From Fimisoma avicola (GTDB lineage: Bacteria > Bacillota > Clostridia > Peptostreptococcales > Anaerovoracaceae), in assembly GCA_018714945.1 (NCBI GenBank), contig DVMO01000146.1, forward strand, positions 1-22,011: a stretch of 22,011 bases of DNA, in the 5' to 3' direction. The notes below the pieces were generated by a model. It saw only the letters and a program-made list of their open reading frames with translations. It was not told the origin of the DNA and searched no databases. This document shows, one piece after another, positions 1 through 7,059 of this stretch (within the stretch, counting starts at the first letter, position 1; each line of letters starts with the position of its first letter). The position numbers and the translations under genes are program-made.

Positions 1-309
1 CGGTATCAGCTCAAAAGGCGCGATGTTTATCCTGCCCTCTTTAGGGCGGTTATATGACGCATTTCCGGGGAAGTACAGCCCTGCTATGCAAAGGCCCTTT
101 TCATTGGCTGCTTCAGCATACAGGGGGTAATCTCCTGCCACTGCCGCCATCCCTATCATGGCATATCTTGTCCTGAAATCAGGCTCGCTCCTGAGTTTAA
201 ATCCATAATCCCGCGGCGTTATCACAACCTTTTCACCGAACCTGTATTCCAGATCAAGGTTGCGTCCGAAATAAAAATCTTTATTCTTAAGTTCAATACA
301 TGTGCACAT
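1..309 (-). CDS. Choloylglycine hydrolase family enzyme (bile salt hydrolase / penicillin V acylase), N-terminal part
   Basis: Partial gene: 103 residues from ATG at 309, still open at the left edge; a full-length family member has about 310-340. The family (Ntn hydrolases, linear amide C-N hydrolases) removes the initiator Met to expose catalytic Cys2 and cleaves conjugated bile salts or acyl side chains of penicillin V and related amides. The sequence begins M-Cys2-T-C; the expected active-site Arg16 and Asp19 are present in FGRNLD (14-19), and the NEKGL motif (69-73) follows. At the position where Gram-positive bile salt hydrolases carry Asn in GLNFP, this protein has Tyr79 (GLYFP), as in penicillin V acylases. 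An AAGGGGG ribosome site precedes the ATG. No signal peptide, so cytoplasmic. It lies 31 bp behind the CmpB-like gene and is probably the last known member of that transcript. The family is certain; the substrate is not, because the C-terminal two thirds are missing. Confidence 0.88.
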   Translation of the reverse strand, partial: MCTCIELKNKDFYFGRNLDLEYRFGEKVVITPRDYGFKLRSEPDFRTRYAMIGMAAVAGDYPLYAEAANEKGLCIAGLYFPGNASYNRPKEGRINIAPFELIP

Positions 310-340
310 TTTACTTTCCCCCTTCTGCACCTTGTTATTG

Positions 341-1216
341 TCAATACCGTATCCTGCGTTCAAATTTTTCCCTGACTTTTCCCAGTTCTTCCTCAAATCT
401 CCGCTGGTCCTGCCTTGCTTTTGCCACCGCTTTCTTCCATTTTTCTTCATCAAATGTCAGTCTGTCCTTTTGAGCAGTCCTCAGATCACGCATGACCTTT
501 CTGGTATCTTTCCTTGCCTGTCTGAACCTTTCTTTTGCAGCCTTCCATTCCTTCATCATATCCTCAGGTCTGGCCTGGAGATCAGGATAAGCCTGGTGGA
601 TACGGCGTATCAGTATGTTCCTGTCTTTGAGCATTTCATGGACTTGTATGCTGATCTCCTCAGTGCTGTCTCCTGACTGGGCATCTATGGTCTTTTTCAC
701 TATTCCCATCAGAAAGTTTGATACCGCATAATCAACGGCGATAACAACGGCTATCATGACAGCAAGGATCTTCAGGGTGCCTGGCTGTATCTTTCCTGCC
801 GTCTCAAAGAACCACGGGTCTATGATATGGACTATGACCACAGAGCCCAATCCAAAAAGTATCAGATTCCCTATCCACACCCTTCCGTTAAGGTTCATGG
901 GCTTTTGGCTGTAATCCCACCAGCGGGCGTGGAATAGCTTTTCCATATACCAGCTGGCAAAATACTCCATAGCACCGCATATCACAAAACCGGCGAGAAA
1001 AGTCTCCCACACCGAACCGTGGCGCATGAAGAATCCCCCTACCAATATGGTGACAGTCACTACACCCCATCCGTATATGGGGCAGTAAGGGCCTATGAGG
1101 AAGCCTCTGTTGATAAACCGGCGAAACTGTATATATTTTAGTATTACTTCCATCAGCCAGCCTAAACATGAAAATATGAAAAATTCAAGTATCAGTATGT
1201 AAATTGTCGTACTCAA
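341..1216 (-). CDS. CmpB-type putative ABC transporter permease (multi-pass membrane protein)
   Basis: About 291 residues. The first two thirds are strongly hydrophobic with about five membrane segments and carry the family signature of the Clostridia/Bacilli CmpB-like proteins (PF06541 type): FIFSCLGWLMEV near the N-terminus, then NRGFLIGPYCPIYGWG, MEYFASWYMEKLF, and ARWWDYS followed by LNGR. The last 100 residues are a charged, basic, probably helical cytoplasmic tail rich in Lys/Arg/Glu. The biochemical role of the family is not established. Start choice: the open frame extends to a TTG at 1261 with no good ribosome site and inside the upstream gene. A TTG at 1216 has a GGGGGG tract 9 nt upstream and avoids the overlap, so I prefer it; the annotated start could still be 1261. 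It sits between the anchored small protein and the choloylglycine hydrolase. Confidence 0.85.
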   Translation of the reverse strand: MSTTIYILILEFFIFSCLGWLMEVILKYIQFRRFINRGFLIGPYCPIYGWGVVTVTILVGGFFMRHGSVWETFLAGFVICGAMEYFASWYMEKLFHARWWDYSQKPMNLNGRVWIGNLILFGLGSVVIVHIIDPWFFETAGKIQPGTLKILAVMIAVVIAVDYAVSNFLMGIVKKTIDAQSGDSTEEISIQVHEMLKDRNILIRRIHQAYPDLQARPEDMMKEWKAAKERFRQARKDTRKVMRDLRTAQKDRLTFDEEKWKKAVAKARQDQRRFEEELGKVREKFERRIRY

Positions 1217-1247
1217 TCCAAATATCCCCCCGTCTGCCTGATAGGCA

Positions 1248-1826
1248 TCATATGAAAACAAGAGACTCTATCATCTCATCACCGGTTTCCTGCCACTGTT
1301 CCCTGAGCTCTTCCGTACAGTTGAAGCTTATGGCGGTCATCTTGCCGTCCTCAGAAAAGAATGCCATATTATTGTATATCTCTCCATCGGCAGCCTGACT
1401 GATAAATCTCATATTGGCCACCGTATGTCCATCCACCTGGTATTTCTCAGAGGACAGGATGCGGCATCCCATGCTTTCCATCATATTGTCCATATGGTTT
1501 CTGAACGGACCTACCTGGCTTTCGGACATTTCTGCACCCGAAATGCTGACGGCAAGGTTTACCGTTGCATTATCGTTGGAAAAGACAATATCAGGCACAT
1601 CCCCGCTGTATTTTTTGTTTTTCAGGGAATCCTCCAGCAATGTAAAGCTTTCCGGCACTTTCACGCTGAAATTCTTATCGGCTATGCTTATGTATTCCAT
1701 ATCCACCGATATTTCTCCGCTTCGATCATCTCCTGCATAATGTACAGCGACCATCCCTGTCAGCACAAGGACTGCCGCCAGTACCACCATGACCACTATG
1801 GCAGTGGTATTTTTATTCTTTACCAT
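1248..1826 (-). CDS. Membrane-anchored extracytoplasmic protein, PsbP/DcrB-like fold suspected
   Basis: 192 residues. A short basic N-terminus and one hydrophobic segment (about 8-30) are followed by an extracellular domain, with no lipobox Cys, so this looks like an uncleaved signal anchor. The soluble part has the pattern of small PsbP/DcrB/DUF1795-like domains: an early strand NFSVKVPESFTLLE (about 52-65), a long helix with Met-rich DNMMESMG, a paired strand set around VDGHTVANMRFISQ, then MAFFSEDGKMTAISFNC and a terminal helix ending MIESLVFI. I do not recognise a named family and infer only the fold type. Ribosome site AGGAGG lies 5 nt before the ATG. The gene starts 15 bp after the MATE exporter stop, so co-transcription is likely. 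Confidence 0.8.
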   Translation of the reverse strand: MVKNKNTTAIVVMVVLAAVLVLTGMVAVHYAGDDRSGEISVDMEYISIADKNFSVKVPESFTLLEDSLKNKKYSGDVPDIVFSNDNATVNLAVSISGAEMSESQVGPFRNHMDNMMESMGCRILSSEKYQVDGHTVANMRFISQAADGEIYNNMAFFSEDGKMTAISFNCTEELREQWQETGDEMIESLVFI

Positions 1827-1841
1827 TTTTGCCTCCTGTCT

Positions 1842-3212
1842 CTATTCATGCAAAGTCGTATCTTCTCTGCTGCTTGCCAGAAAACGGCGCATTACTGCCA
1901 TGAGCCATGTAAACACGACTATGCCTTTGGCACAGCTTGATATGGTTATGCTCCACCATATGCCGTCAAGGCCCAGTACCGTGGCAGAAAGCAATACTGC
2001 CATAGGTATCCTTGCCAGATTTCCCAGGATGCCGGATATGGCCGGCGGCAGCGGCCTGCCCAGTCCCTGGAAGGCTCCGGCCGAAGTGATCTCTATGCAC
2101 ATGAGTATCTGGGAAAATCCCATTACCCTCAGATAAGACACTCCGATCTCAATGACATTTCCTTCTGAAACGAATATCCTCATCAGCGGAGCCGGGAATA
2201 CTATCAGCACGATAGATGTGAACAGGCTCCATATCATCATTATCCCTATGGCCGTAGAAAATCCTTTTTTGATCCTGTCTGTCCTTCCGGCTCCGAAGTT
2301 CTGGGCAATGAAGGCGTTTATGGCGCTTCCGAACCCCTCTGCCGTGGTAAAGGAAATGGATTCTATCTGGCTCCCTACCTTCTGGGCCGCTATGGCCGCA
2401 TCTCCCCAGGCAGCCACAAGCCTGGCTATGACCATGGACAGGAAAGAGAAGAATATGCTCTGCAGAGCAACAGGAAGGCCTATGCGGGCAACATCTTTCC
2501 ATGCATTCCACCGGCTTTTGGTCAGCAGGTGTACATTGGGGAATAAAAATGTATCTTTCTTTCCGGCGGCTATGAACATGGCACACACCATGCCCTGCGC
2601 AAGTATGGTGGCCAGAGCGGCTCCTGCAACTCCCATCTGCGGAAACGGCCCCACGCCGAATATGAACAGCGGATCCAGTATGGCATTGGCAACAAGGCCC
2701 ACGGATGTGGAACGGAGGACCGTGGTGCTGGCTCCCATTGCGGTGAAAAGTCCGGTATATATCTGGCTGGTAAATGTAAAAACATATCCTAAGGCCACGA
2801 TGAACAGATAGCTGCGGGCGTCGGCTATGACATCAGGGCTGTTAAGCTTGAAGAATCCTATAAGAGGACCGTTGAACAGCAGGCATACAGCAGTAAAAAC
2901 GGCCATGAGCAGTCCTCCCATATGGAAGGCCGCCTGTGCGTATCCGGCCGCCTGCTCCATGTCTCCTGCTCCTATGGCCTGAGCAGACTTTACCTGACTG
3001 CCTATCCGGGGTATTGTGGAAAGTCCCTGAGATATCCACAGATACATTCCGGCGGCGCCTACGGCCGCCACAGCATCAGCCGATACGCGGCCTATCCATA
3101 TCATGTCGATAAGGTTATATGCCATCTGTACCAGTGAAGTCCCCATTATGGGCAAAGTAAGGCGCATGAGTGTTGGGACGATACGCCCGTTGAGAAGATC
3201 AACTTTCTGCAT
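1842..3212 (-). CDS. MATE family efflux transporter
   Basis: 456 residues from the preferred start, the usual MATE length, with about twelve hydrophobic segments in two homologous halves. Typical features include the N-terminal LLNGRIVPTLMRLTLPIMGTS stretch, the first-helix pattern YNLIDMIWIGRVS, and AFQGLGRP in the second half. MATE proteins expel cationic drugs, dyes or metabolites using H+ or Na+ gradients; the substrate cannot be read from the sequence. Start choice: GTG 3224 and ATG 3221 sit almost on top of the AGGAGG site, while ATG 3212 is 11 nt downstream of it and gives the family's normal N-terminus. The start lies inside the last codons of rlmD (stop at 3199), implying translational coupling. 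The gene is placed between a methyltransferase and a membrane-anchored protein in the mobA transcript. Confidence 0.95.
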   Translation of the reverse strand: MQKVDLLNGRIVPTLMRLTLPIMGTSLVQMAYNLIDMIWIGRVSADAVAAVGAAGMYLWISQGLSTIPRIGSQVKSAQAIGAGDMEQAAGYAQAAFHMGGLLMAVFTAVCLLFNGPLIGFFKLNSPDVIADARSYLFIVALGYVFTFTSQIYTGLFTAMGASTTVLRSTSVGLVANAILDPLFIFGVGPFPQMGVAGAALATILAQGMVCAMFIAAGKKDTFLFPNVHLLTKSRWNAWKDVARIGLPVALQSIFFSFLSMVIARLVAAWGDAAIAAQKVGSQIESISFTTAEGFGSAINAFIAQNFGAGRTDRIKKGFSTAIGIMMIWSLFTSIVLIVFPAPLMRIFVSEGNVIEIGVSYLRVMGFSQILMCIEITSAGAFQGLGRPLPPAISGILGNLARIPMAVLLSATVLGLDGIWWSITISSCAKGIVVFTWLMAVMRRFLASSREDTTLHE

Positions 3213-4668
3213 CTGATGCATCACCTCCTGCTCTTTTAAGACAGCTTACAGCCTCTATGCGGCCTGTCCACGGGAACATGTCCACAGGGGCAGTCTCCGA
3301 AAGTTCATATCCCAGTCCTGCAAGCTCTCTTATGTCCCTTGCCATGGTCGCCGGATCACATGATACATATACTATCCTTTTTACTCCGGCTGAAGCCACT
3401 GCCTGGAGAAGTTCAGGGCGGCAGCCTGCCCTTGGCGGATCCAATATAGCCACATCTGCTTCTGCGTTCAGTTTTGGCAGTTCTTCCTCAGCCTTTCCGC
3501 AGATATATACTGCATTTACTATGCCGTTTATCACGGCATTACGGTTTGCATCTATGACAGCTTCCCTGACGGCTTCGATCCCGATGACTTTTCCCCCTTG
3601 CTGCCCATGTCCGGCTTTTTTCCTCATGTGATCTGCGCAGAAAAGGCCTATGGTGCCTACTCCGCAATATATGTCCAGCACTGTCTCATTTCCCCTCAGA
3701 TCTGCATATTCCAGCACTTTTTCATATAGTTTCACCATCTGGACCGGATTCACCTGATAAAACGACTGGGGCGATATTTCAAGATCCAGTCCTCCGACAT
3801 GCTCAAGTATCACATGTTTTCCGGCTGCGACTTTCCACTCGCTTCCAAATATCTCGGAGCCCTTGCCTTTCTTGATGTTCAATACAACGCTTTCAAGGCT
3901 GTATACCGTCCCGTTTTCTGCCGGTCCAAGGCCTGCTATGGCATCATCCAGCATTTGTACCAGTTTAGCCATGCCAGGTATCCCCTTTCCGTTTATGACA
4001 AGTATCACCATTACCTCTCCCGTCCCGAAAGCGGTCTTTACGACCATATGGCGCATGAGGCCCTTATCCCACCGTTCATCATATGAAGTTAAATTATCTT
4101 CTTTCATAAACTGCCTTACAGCCTGCGCTGCTGCCATGACAGGCGCCGCCTGCAGCATGCAGTCTGTACAGTCAGTGACATCATGGCTCCTGGCTTTATA
4201 AAAGCCTATCCTCGGCTCATGTACCGGACAGATCATACCTCCTTTTTTTGTCAAAAGGCCTCCGGTGCTGACAGGCATTGATGCTTTATTCCTGTAGCGG
4301 AAAGGAGACTCCATCCCTATTGCCGGTGTGACATTGGGCTTCTCCATACCGCCAAGGCGCATGAGCTTATCTGATACCTGTTTCCTCTTCAATGCGAGCT
4401 GGCCCTGGTACTTCATTTTCTGGTATGTACATCCGCCGCACCGGCCTTCGTATGGGCAGACAGGATCTGTCCTGTATGGAGACGGCGCCAGCATTTTTGT
4501 CATCCTGCCTATGGCGTAATTTTTTTTGAGTTTTATGAGTTCTGCCGCTATCCTGTCGCCGACCACCGTATCGCTGACAAATACCGCAAGCCCGCATGCC
4601 TTTCCGATACCCTGTCCGTCGTTTGAAATATCTTCAATGGTGATCTCTACTATATCTCCCTTGTTCAT
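3199..4668 (-). CDS. rlmD: 23S rRNA (uracil-5-)-methyltransferase, RlmD/RumA family
   Basis: 489 residues. Methylates C5 of a uridine in 23S rRNA (U1939 in E. coli; Gram-positive relatives may also modify U747) using SAM. Domain order: TRAM-like OB domain (about 1-60); iron-sulfur cysteines C71, C77, C80 in CPYEGRCGGC, with another Cys in the DCTDC stretch (167-170); then the Rossmann methyltransferase domain. Catalytic motifs are intact: QVNP (305-308), DIYCGVGTIGLF (332-343) for SAM binding, DPPRAG (410-415), and YVSCDPAT with nucleophile C437, followed by IEAV with the likely general base E472. Ribosome site GGGAGA precedes the ATG, which overlaps the stop of mobA. Gram-positive genomes often hold several RumA paralogues, so the exact target uridine is uncertain. 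Confidence 0.93.
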   Translation of the reverse strand: MNKGDIVEITIEDISNDGQGIGKACGLAVFVSDTVVGDRIAAELIKLKKNYAIGRMTKMLAPSPYRTDPVCPYEGRCGGCTYQKMKYQGQLALKRKQVSDKLMRLGGMEKPNVTPAIGMESPFRYRNKASMPVSTGGLLTKKGGMICPVHEPRIGFYKARSHDVTDCTDCMLQAAPVMAAAQAVRQFMKEDNLTSYDERWDKGLMRHMVVKTAFGTGEVMVILVINGKGIPGMAKLVQMLDDAIAGLGPAENGTVYSLESVVLNIKKGKGSEIFGSEWKVAAGKHVILEHVGGLDLEISPQSFYQVNPVQMVKLYEKVLEYADLRGNETVLDIYCGVGTIGLFCADHMRKKAGHGQQGGKVIGIEAVREAVIDANRNAVINGIVNAVYICGKAEEELPKLNAEADVAILDPPRAGCRPELLQAVASAGVKRIVYVSCDPATMARDIRELAGLGYELSETAPVDMFPWTGRIEAVSCLKRAGGDASDAES

Positions 4669-5261
4669 TTTCTCCCGATCATCTCCTTATAGTCTTCCGG
4701 CGTGTTTATGTTTACAAGTTTTTCATCATCTATCCTGACGGTTTCATATCCTATCTGTTCTAATATGTCCCTCATCCTGTATGTCCCCGCAAGCAGCATC
4801 TGCCTCATCTGAGGCTCTGCCTTTTTGGGATATATGCCTACCAGCGGTTCTGTACCTCTGCTGCCCCTTGCAGTCATGATGATGTCCCGCTGTTTCAGGG
4901 CGTTCCACAGCCTTACTGCCGCCATGCGGTCTATCATCGGGCTGTCACACGGTACTACCATCAGCCACCGGCTCCGGCATACCTTCAGGGCCGTCACTAT
5001 ACCTGCTGCCGGGCCCTTTCCTTTCAGTTCCTTTTCGTCAGTCAGCGTTTCAAAGCCTTCAAGAGTCATTTGGTTTCCATAAAAATCCCTGTCATGTGAA
5101 AAAAATTTTTCCTCAAAATCTCCCATGGCGGTCCTGATATTCCCCGCAAAAGTCCCGCCTGCCATCGCAAGGCCTGCTTTGTCCCGTCCCATGCGGTGCG
5201 AACGGCCTCCAGCCAGTATCAGGAGCCCTATTGATTTTTTTTCAAAAAACTTATCTGTCAT
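4665..5261 (-). CDS. mobA: Molybdenum cofactor guanylyltransferase MobA
   Basis: 198 residues, normal family length. Transfers GMP from GTP to molybdopterin to give the bis-guanine-dinucleotide cofactor used by the DMSO reductase family. The N-terminal nucleotide site is textbook: LILAGGRSHRMGRDK (14-28). GPAAGI (83-88) and the metal-binding PCDSP (104-108) follow, then the C-terminal NINTPEDY typical of MobA. It is cytoplasmic. It is the first gene of the minus-strand series and its 3' end overlaps rlmD. It is divergent from the molybdoenzyme operon that starts 60 bp away, an obvious functional link: MobA finishes the cofactor that the adjacent oxidoreductase needs. Its start codon lies next to the likely -35 element of that operon, so the two promoters may interfere. 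Confidence 0.94.
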   Translation of the reverse strand: MTDKFFEKKSIGLLILAGGRSHRMGRDKAGLAMAGGTFAGNIRTAMGDFEEKFFSHDRDFYGNQMTLEGFETLTDEKELKGKGPAAGIVTALKVCRSRWLMVVPCDSPMIDRMAAVRLWNALKQRDIIMTARGSRGTEPLVGIYPKKAEPQMRQMLLAGTYRMRDILEQIGYETVRIDDEKLVNINTPEDYKEMIGRK

Positions 5262-5290
5262 ATTACATTTTCCTGAATTTATTGTATAAT
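5262..5290 (+). promoter_or_regulatory. Sigma-A-type promoter of the molybdoenzyme operon
   Basis: A perfect -10 TATAAT at 5285-5290 is spaced exactly 17 bp from ATTACA (5262-5267), which matches four of six -35 positions. Transcription would begin about 5297, roughly 25 nt before the first ATG. The -35 box abuts the mobA start codon on the other strand. No molybdenum-cofactor riboswitch-sized leader fits in this 60-bp gap. Confidence 0.7.
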
Positions 5291-5321
5291 CACAGTGTAA
5301 CAGATTTAAGAGGTAACGGCA

Positions 5322-5873
5322 ATGAACAAATTAGGTTTTTCGTACAATATGAATACCTGCGCAGCATGCGGTTCCTGCCAGGTTGCATGCAAAGAATCCC
5401 ACGGTCTTAAACCTGAAGAATTTTTCAGAAGGGTGTCTTTGCTCATGGAGGGTCCCTATTCAGGAAGCTGCAACCACTGTGAAGATCCTGCATGCGTAAA
5501 TGCCTGCCCCACAGGCGCAATGTACAGATCGGCAGATGGCACCATACAGCACGATGACGGCAGATGTATAGGATGCGGTTCCTGTATGTGGAACTGTCCT
5601 TACGGAGCCATCTCTTTCAGCAAGACAAAGGGTGTGACCCAAAAATGTGACTCCTGTGTCCAAAGGCGCACCCTCGGCCTTGAGCCTTTATGTGTCGCCG
5701 CATGTCCCACAGGCAGCCTGAAATTCGGCCCTGTTGAAAATGTGTCCGCTGACATGAGTTTCCTTCCGGATCCGTCTGTAACCCATCCTGTCCTGAATAT
5801 AACTCCGTCGTCCCGGTATCTGAGGATAAACAGTAATGACGGCGGCATAACGGAGGAAGCAGACAATGAGTAA
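5322..5873 (+). CDS. DmsB-like four-cluster [4Fe-4S] ferredoxin subunit
   Basis: 183 residues. Electron-transfer subunit of a DMSO-reductase-type molybdoenzyme. Sixteen cysteines fall into four cluster motifs: C13/C16/C19/C23, C50/C53/C58/C62, C82/C85/C88/C92 and C109/C112/C124/C128, the DmsB/NrfC/PhsB arrangement predicting four [4Fe-4S] clusters. The last 50 residues form a Cys-free tail of unknown role. No signal peptide; in this family the B subunit normally travels with its A partner, and here A also lacks a Tat signal, so both should stay in the cytoplasm. AAGAGGT (5308-5314) precedes the ATG. The stop overlaps the next gene by 8 nt. It should pass electrons between the FAD protein and the Mo/W subunit encoded downstream. 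Confidence 0.93.
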   Translation: MNKLGFSYNMNTCAACGSCQVACKESHGLKPEEFFRRVSLLMEGPYSGSCNHCEDPACVNACPTGAMYRSADGTIQHDDGRCIGCGSCMWNCPYGAISFSKTKGVTQKCDSCVQRRTLGLEPLCVAACPTGSLKFGPVENVSADMSFLPDPSVTHPVLNITPSSRYLRINSNDGGITEEADNE

Positions 5874-7059
5874 CACATATATCATAGTCGGAGCCGGGAT
5901 CGCCGGGATCGCCGCAGCCGAAGCCATCAGGAAGATCGACAGCCAGGGTCCGGTTATCATGTTCACCGCTGAACACAATCTCCCGTATTCAAGACCGATG
6001 CTCACCAAAACCCCTTTTTACAGTTTTGATCCGGACAAATGGACCATACACAGCCTTGAGTGGTTCGACGCAAACCGCATAGATCTTCATATGGATGAGC
6101 CGGTGTCAGCTGTGGATCCAAGCTCAAAGACCGTTACATCTTCCCGTGGAGTTTACCATTATGACAAGCTTATACTGGCAACGGGAGCTGAAAACTTTCT
6201 GCCGCCCATAACAGGCATAGACAGCGATATGGTCTTTACCATACGGCGTGCCGATGACATATTCGACCTGAAAAAAGTCTGCCGTGCTTCTGCAAAGGCG
6301 GTGGTCATCGGAGGCGGCGTCATCGGGCTGGAAACTGCTGTCGAACTATGGCGTTACGGCGCAGGCGTGACAGTCCTTGAAGCTGCTCCGTACCTGATGA
6401 CAAGACAGATAGACGAAGAAATATCCGGTCTCATACAAAAAAAACTCCAGGGCCAGATAGATGTCTATACCGGCGTTTCCATCAAGGCTGTCGAGGCCCC
6501 ATCGGCGGCAGACAGCGCCTGCGTGGTCCTCAGCGACGGCAGGTCTTTTCCATGCGACCTGGTCATCGTAGCCTGCGGTGTGCGGGCATGCACATCCATA
6601 GTTCCTGGCACCGTAAATGTCCCGCGTGCCATAGACATAGACGACCACTGCCGCACATCAGATCCTTATATTTATGCTGCCGGAGACTGTTCCCAGCATA
6701 ACGGTATCAACTATGCCCTCTGGTCCCAGTCCATGGCTCAGGGCCGCATAGCCGGCCTCAATGCAGCCGGCGCCGTCAGCCTGCTGGAAGATTTTGACAC
6801 CTCGCTGGTCATAAACAGCCCTCTGCTCAGCCTGTTTGCTCTTGGCGACCTTGGCAAAGATCCTGATAAAAAATATGAGATAAAATACATTTCTTCTAAA
6901 GATGATATGGATACTTTTTTTGTCAACCCTTCCCACGGGGAAAGATTCGAAAAGCTGTTCTACTGCGGCGGCCACCTTGTCGGAGCCGCAATAATAGGCA
7001 ATCTTTCCCATATGGAAAGCCTGAAAAAAGAAATCCTCGGAAAGGAGACCGCCAGATGA
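5866..7059 (+). CDS. NAD(P)/FAD-dependent oxidoreductase (rubredoxin/nitrite-reductase-like)
   Basis: 397 residues of the class I pyridine-nucleotide-disulfide reductase fold. FAD site: GAGIAG (9-14), then the ATG motif (105-107) and AAGDC (271-275) closing the flavin site. NAD(P) site: GGGVIG (149-154), with an acidic Glu172 at the end of the second beta strand, which usually favours NADH over NADPH. No redox-active CxxxxC disulfide follows the first Rossmann fold, so this resembles rubredoxin reductase and the NirB N-terminus rather than a disulfide reductase. The C-terminal domain (about 315-397) has the shape of the interface domain of such reductases. GGAGG (5852-5856) lies upstream; the ATG overlaps the stop of the ferredoxin gene, and its own stop overlaps the start of the next gene in ATGA. 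It is the predicted nicotinamide port of the molybdoenzyme complex. Confidence 0.9.
   Translation: MSNTYIIVGAGIAGIAAAEAIRKIDSQGPVIMFTAEHNLPYSRPMLTKTPFYSFDPDKWTIHSLEWFDANRIDLHMDEPVSAVDPSSKTVTSSRGVYHYDKLILATGAENFLPPITGIDSDMVFTIRRADDIFDLKKVCRASAKAVVIGGGVIGLETAVELWRYGAGVTVLEAAPYLMTRQIDEEISGLIQKKLQGQIDVYTGVSIKAVEAPSAADSACVVLSDGRSFPCDLVIVACGVRACTSIVPGTVNVPRAIDIDDHCRTSDPYIYAAGDCSQHNGINYALWSQSMAQGRIAGLNAAGAVSLLEDFDTSLVINSPLLSLFALGDLGKDPDKKYEIKYISSKDDMDTFFVNPSHGERFEKLFYCGGHLVGAAIIGNLSHMESLKKEILGKETAR

Noticed and set aside
3851..4201. Plus-strand frames antisense to rlmD
   Set aside because: They mirror the rlmD coding region and have neither ribosome sites nor recognisable protein features.
5262..5321. 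Molybdenum-cofactor riboswitch in the mobA/ferredoxin gap
   Set aside because: The 60-bp gap is filled by the promoter and ribosome site, leaving no room for a Moco aptamer of more than 100 nt.
5688..6008. Minus-strand frames of about 100 codons across the ferredoxin/FAD gene junction
   Set aside because: They are antisense shadows of two well-supported overlapping genes with conserved motifs.
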